DNA from: Adlercreutzia murintestinalis
GTDB taxonomy: Bacteria > Actinomycetota > Coriobacteriia > Coriobacteriales > Eggerthellaceae
Length of the DNA: 64,000 nucleotides
NCBI RefSeq assembly: GCF_943192905.1
Contig: NZ_CALPCC010000002.1
Span: 1 to 64,000 of the forward strand
Direction of reading: 5' to 3'
In this document: one piece after another, positions 61,714-64,000 of the stretch
Layout of the letters: each line of letters begins with the position of its first letter
Numbering within the stretch: the first letter of the stretch is position 1
Translations under genes and position numbers: made by a program
Notes under the pieces: generated by a model
Told to the model about the DNA's origin: nothing
The model's input: the letters and a program-made list of their open reading frames with translations, nothing else
Databases searched by the model: none

Positions 61714-62460
61714 ATGACTGACTACATTGAAGGAAAACGCGCCGTTATCGAAGCGCTGCGCAGCGGGTGTCCTCTGCGCAGCGTTTTCGTGGCTGAGGGC
61801 ATCCAGCGCGATGGGTTGGTAAAGGATATTCTGCGCAAATGCGATCAGCGCAGCGTACGCGTGAAGCAGGTCTCGCGTAAGCGCCTGGACGATATGGCGC
61901 ACACCGACGCACACCAAGGCGTCATAGCTGAGACCGCTCCGTTTCCCTATCAAGGCGCAGGTGAGGTGCTGGCGCAGGCGGTGGAGGATGCGCGCACGCA
62001 CGAACGCGCGCTCATCGTGGTGCTCGACCATATCACCGACGCGGGCAATTTGGGCGCTATCGCCCGCAGTGCGGAGTCGGTCGGTGCGAGCGGCATCGTG
62101 ATACCCAACAAGCGCAGCGCGCATGTGACGGCTGCTACTTACAAAAGCTCTGCGGGGGCCATCTCCCATATTCCTCTTGCGCAAGTCTCTAATATCGCTG
62201 CGTTCATCGAGCGCACTAAGGAAGAGGGGTTTTGGGCGGTTGCCGCTACCGAGCATGCCGAAGAAACGCTGTGGGACACCGATCTTTCCGGGCGCATCGT
62301 GTTGGTCATGGGCAGCGAGCACGATGGCGTGTCGCGCTTGGTGCTCGAGACGTGCGATATGCATGCCTCCCTGCCTCAACAGGGACGCATCTCATCATTG
62401 AACGTGGCGCAGGCATCAACGGTGTTCATGTACGAATGGTTACGTCAGAATCGCCTCTGA
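61714..62460 (+). CDS. rlmB: RlmB/TrmH-family 23S rRNA 2'-O-ribose methyltransferase
   Basis: 248 residues. The N-terminal substrate-binding domain (E-G-K-R-A-V-I-E-A-L) is followed by the SPOUT knot with N-L-G-A-I-A-R-S-A, M-G-S-E-H-D-G-V-S-R and S-S-L-N-V-A-Q-A-S. In E. coli RlmB methylates G2251 of 23S rRNA; related TrmH-family proteins can have other targets. The start codon sits 7 bases after a -10 box. Confidence 0.92.
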   Translation: MTDYIEGKRAVIEALRSGCPLRSVFVAEGIQRDGLVKDILRKCDQRSVRVKQVSRKRLDDMAHTDAHQGVIAETAPFPYQGAGEVLAQAVEDARTHERALIVVLDHITDAGNLGAIARSAESVGASGIVIPNKRSAHVTAATYKSSAGAISHIPLAQVSNIAAFIERTKEEGFWAVAATEHAEETLWDTDLSGRIVLVMGSEHDGVSRLVLETCDMHASLPQQGRISSLNVAQASTVFMYEWLRQNRL

Positions 62461-62517
62461 TGGTGAGGTGTGCTGCCAGCGTGTATTCAGATGAGCGCAC
62501 CAAGAAGGAGCTTCGCG

Positions 62518-62868
62518 ATGATCCATGAGATAACCGACGAGAACTTCCAAGCGGAGGTCGTGCAAAGCGAACTGCCCTGCGTGATCCAGTTCACCGCAGG
62601 ATGGTGCACCATGTGCGACGAGATGGCGCCCGCGTTCGAGTCGCTTGCCGATACGTTCGAGGGGCAGGTGAAGTTCTGCCGCGTCAACACCGATGCGCAA
62701 AAGCAACTTCGCATCCGCTTCGCTGTGGCGGCGCTACCCTACCTCGTCTTCGTAGCCGATGGCATGAAGACGCCGCTGTTCGATCAGATCGTTTCCGCGC
62801 AGCGTTTGGAAGAGCGCATCCGATTCATGTTGGAGGGCGGCACAGCACCGAATACCAGGCCGGTGTAG
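62518..62868 (+). CDS. Thioredoxin-like protein
   Basis: 116 residues from ATG 62518; AAGGAG at 62504-62509. The active site is W-C-T-M-C in place of the usual W-C-G-P-C, followed by the usual fold pattern (V-N-T-D, A-L-P-Y with the cis-Pro). It should exchange disulfides, but the different C-x-x-C centre suggests a substrate other than the standard thioredoxin. Lies 57 bases after rlmB. Confidence 0.9.
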   Translation: MIHEITDENFQAEVVQSELPCVIQFTAGWCTMCDEMAPAFESLADTFEGQVKFCRVNTDAQKQLRIRFAVAALPYLVFVADGMKTPLFDQIVSAQRLEERIRFMLEGGTAPNTRPV

Positions 62869-62912
62869 CGCGCGCTCTGGTGTCGTGCACCCTGTTCGTG
62901 CGGCGCCTCACG

Positions 62913-62918
62913 TATAAT
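62913..62918 (+). promoter_or_regulatory. -10 box directly before the NYN gene
   Basis: A perfect TATAAT ends 7 bases before ATG 62926. The predicted transcription start coincides with the start codon, so the mRNA should be leaderless. Confidence 0.6.
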
Positions 62919-62925
62919 CGCCTTC

Positions 62926-63474
62926 ATGAAAACGCGAAGAAAACTCCTGATCGTTGATGGGTACAACGTGCTGCGCTCGGGGAGCAGGTACGCGCGCATC
63001 GTCTTGCCTGATTACACCGACGATACGTTCAACGTCGCGCGCGAGCGGCTGCTCAACGATGTGATCAACTACGCAGGTCGCGACACGCAGGCCATCATCG
63101 TCTTCGACGGTAAGGATAACGAGCACTCACGCGGTGAGGCGGAAACGGTGGGCGGCGTGCGCATCATATTCTCGCCCGCAGGGCAGATCGCCGATCGCGT
63201 GATCGAGAAGTTGGCCCACGACGCGCGCGAGCGCAACGTGGAGACGCTGGTGGTCACTTCGGATTCGACCATCCAAGACACCGTGTTCGGTGACGGGGTG
63301 GACCGCATGAGCGCCGAGGGTTTCTGCCAGGAGGTCGAGGCCACCATTGAGAATGCGGTCGCCGATGAGACGCCCCGCATCGCGCGCAAGAGCACCATTG
63401 CCGATCGCGTGAGCCCTGATGTATTAGCAAAGCTGAAGGAACTGCGGGATGGCGAGAGGCGCCCACCTCGCTAG
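62926..63474 (+). CDS. NYN-domain (YacP-like) RNA-binding/nuclease protein
   Basis: 182 residues. L-L-I-V-D-G-Y-N-V-L, V-F-D-G-K-D-N-E-H-S and V-V-T-S-D-S-T-I-Q are the acidic motifs of the DUF901/YacP group of NYN (PIN-like) nucleases; B. subtilis Rae1 is a relative that cleaves mRNA on the ribosome. The C-terminus is helical and basic. Likely leaderless mRNA. Its stop overlaps the convergent coaX gene by 4 bases. Confidence 0.9.
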   Translation: MKTRRKLLIVDGYNVLRSGSRYARIVLPDYTDDTFNVARERLLNDVINYAGRDTQAIIVFDGKDNEHSRGEAETVGGVRIIFSPAGQIADRVIEKLAHDARERNVETLVVTSDSTIQDTVFGDGVDRMSAEGFCQEVEATIENAVADETPRIARKSTIADRVSPDVLAKLKELRDGERRPPR

Positions 63475-64000
63475 GAGCGCCCACCTTGTGAAGAGCGCTC
63501 GTGCGTAGAACGAGCTTCTACGATCAGGCGGAGCCCTTCGAGCGTGAGGTCGGGGTTCACCTGATCGATCAGCTTGGAATGCTTGGCAATGAGCGGCGCG
63601 AGCCCGCCGGTGGCAACAACGGGCGCCCGGTAGCCAAGCTGGTCGAAGATGCGTTGCAGCAATCCATCTACCCGGTCAACCTCGCCGAGCACGATGCCTG
63701 CTTGCATGGCCTCTACCGTGTTCGTGCCGATCGCGTGATCGGGTGCTTCCAGGCTGATCGCTGGCAGTTTAGAGGCGTTGTTGAACAGCGTTTGCGCCGA
63801 GGTTTGCAGTCCTGGGGCGATGATGCCACCGATGAAGCGGCCCGCACTATCGATGACCTCGATGTTGGTGGCCGTGCCAAAATCGACCACGATGCAGGGA
63901 GCGCCGTACAGCGCCCGCATTGCTACCGAATCAGCCACGCGGTCTGCGCCGATCTCGGCTGGATCCGGGTAGTCTGCGCAGAACAGATCGCCTGCGGTCT
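63471..64000 (-). CDS. coaX: Type III pantothenate kinase (5' end outside window)
   Basis: The visible part runs from beyond the right edge (A-G-D-L-F-C-A-D-Y, I-G-A-D-R-V-A) to the stop at 63471. C-I-V-V-D-F-G-T-A-T-N-I-E-V and G-G-I-I-A-P-G-L-Q are the CoaX ASKHA motifs; V-V-A-T-G-G-L-A is the later nucleotide loop. It makes 4'-phosphopantothenate, the first step of CoA synthesis, without feedback by CoA. An internal Met at 63938 is not the start, because the frame and the family motif continue past the edge. Confidence 0.95.
   Translation of the reverse strand, partial: TAGDLFCADYPDPAEIGADRVADSVAMRALYGAPCIVVDFGTATNIEVIDSAGRFIGGIIAPGLQTSAQTLFNNASKLPAISLEAPDHAIGTNTVEAMQAGIVLGEVDRVDGLLQRIFDQLGYRAPVVATGGLAPLIAKHSKLIDQVNPDLTLEGLRLIVEARSTHERSSQGGRS

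Overview
The window (about 60-65% G+C in its housekeeping parts) reads as chromosome of a Gram-positive, high-GC anaerobe of the class Coriobacteriia (Eggerthella/Adlercreutzia/Slackia type). This rests on gene content: LL-diaminopimelate aminotransferase (dapL), the non-mevalonate genes dxr and ispG, an Elp3-type radical SAM/GNAT protein, a heterodisulfide-reductase-like Fe-S protein, sortase-anchored giant surface proteins, and mRNAs that look leaderless. The genus cannot be fixed from the sequence alone. No rRNA, tRNA, transposase, phage gene or CRISPR array was seen.

Layout. 1-14643: an accessory cell-surface locus. It holds a giant repeat protein cut by the left edge, then two copies of a module (single-pass membrane protein followed by a secreted protein with a TMSTxVxAYY motif), the second ending in a 1511-residue LAPTG-anchored protein. 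A coiled-coil protein, an unknown small protein and a membrane-bound rhodanese-like protein lacking its catalytic Cys follow. 14744-22974: recJ fused to a RecQ-like helicase, rel, a metallo-beta-lactamase-fold hydrolase, a phosphate permease and its DUF47 partner. 23053-31115: a zinc-PLC-like protein, aspartate kinase, a RimK-like ligase, mnmA, a DJ-1 protein, asd, tlyA, and the envelope-stress pair TPM-like protein plus pspA. 32564-34315: an AT-rich darT-darG toxin-antitoxin (phage defence) island. 34631-46714: alanine/Na+ symporter, a Lys/Ala-rich basic protein, PAP2 phosphatase, dapL, queD, an orphan radical SAM protein, a methyltransferase, elp3, thrH, an Fe-S oxidoreductase subunit and a sortase-like protein. 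47108-61165: the conserved translation/lipid/isoprenoid cluster pyrH-frr-uppS-cdsA-dxr // rseP-ispG-proS. It is split between dxr and rseP by an inverted 5.4 kb pilin cassette (VaFE/SpaA surface protein, Cys-pair protein, class B sortase). 61324-64000: a phasin-like protein, rlmB, a thioredoxin-like protein, a NYN nuclease-like protein and coaX running off the right edge.

How the genes fit together. Two surface-display systems are encoded: the 1-14.6 kb locus and the LPGTG/SrtB cassette. Aspartate kinase, Asd and DapL give the aspartate-to-diaminopimelate route for peptidoglycan and lysine. UppS, CdsA, Dxr and IspG supply isoprenoid and phospholipid precursors for the envelope. Rel, PspA and RseP cover stringent and envelope stress. 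The most unusual items are the duplicated membrane/secreted surface module with its hairpin-rich intergenic DNA, the PDZ-less RseP carrying a winged-helix-like insert, the RecJ-helicase fusion, the cassette inserted into the dxr-rseP operon, and a long structured element at 29473-29566.
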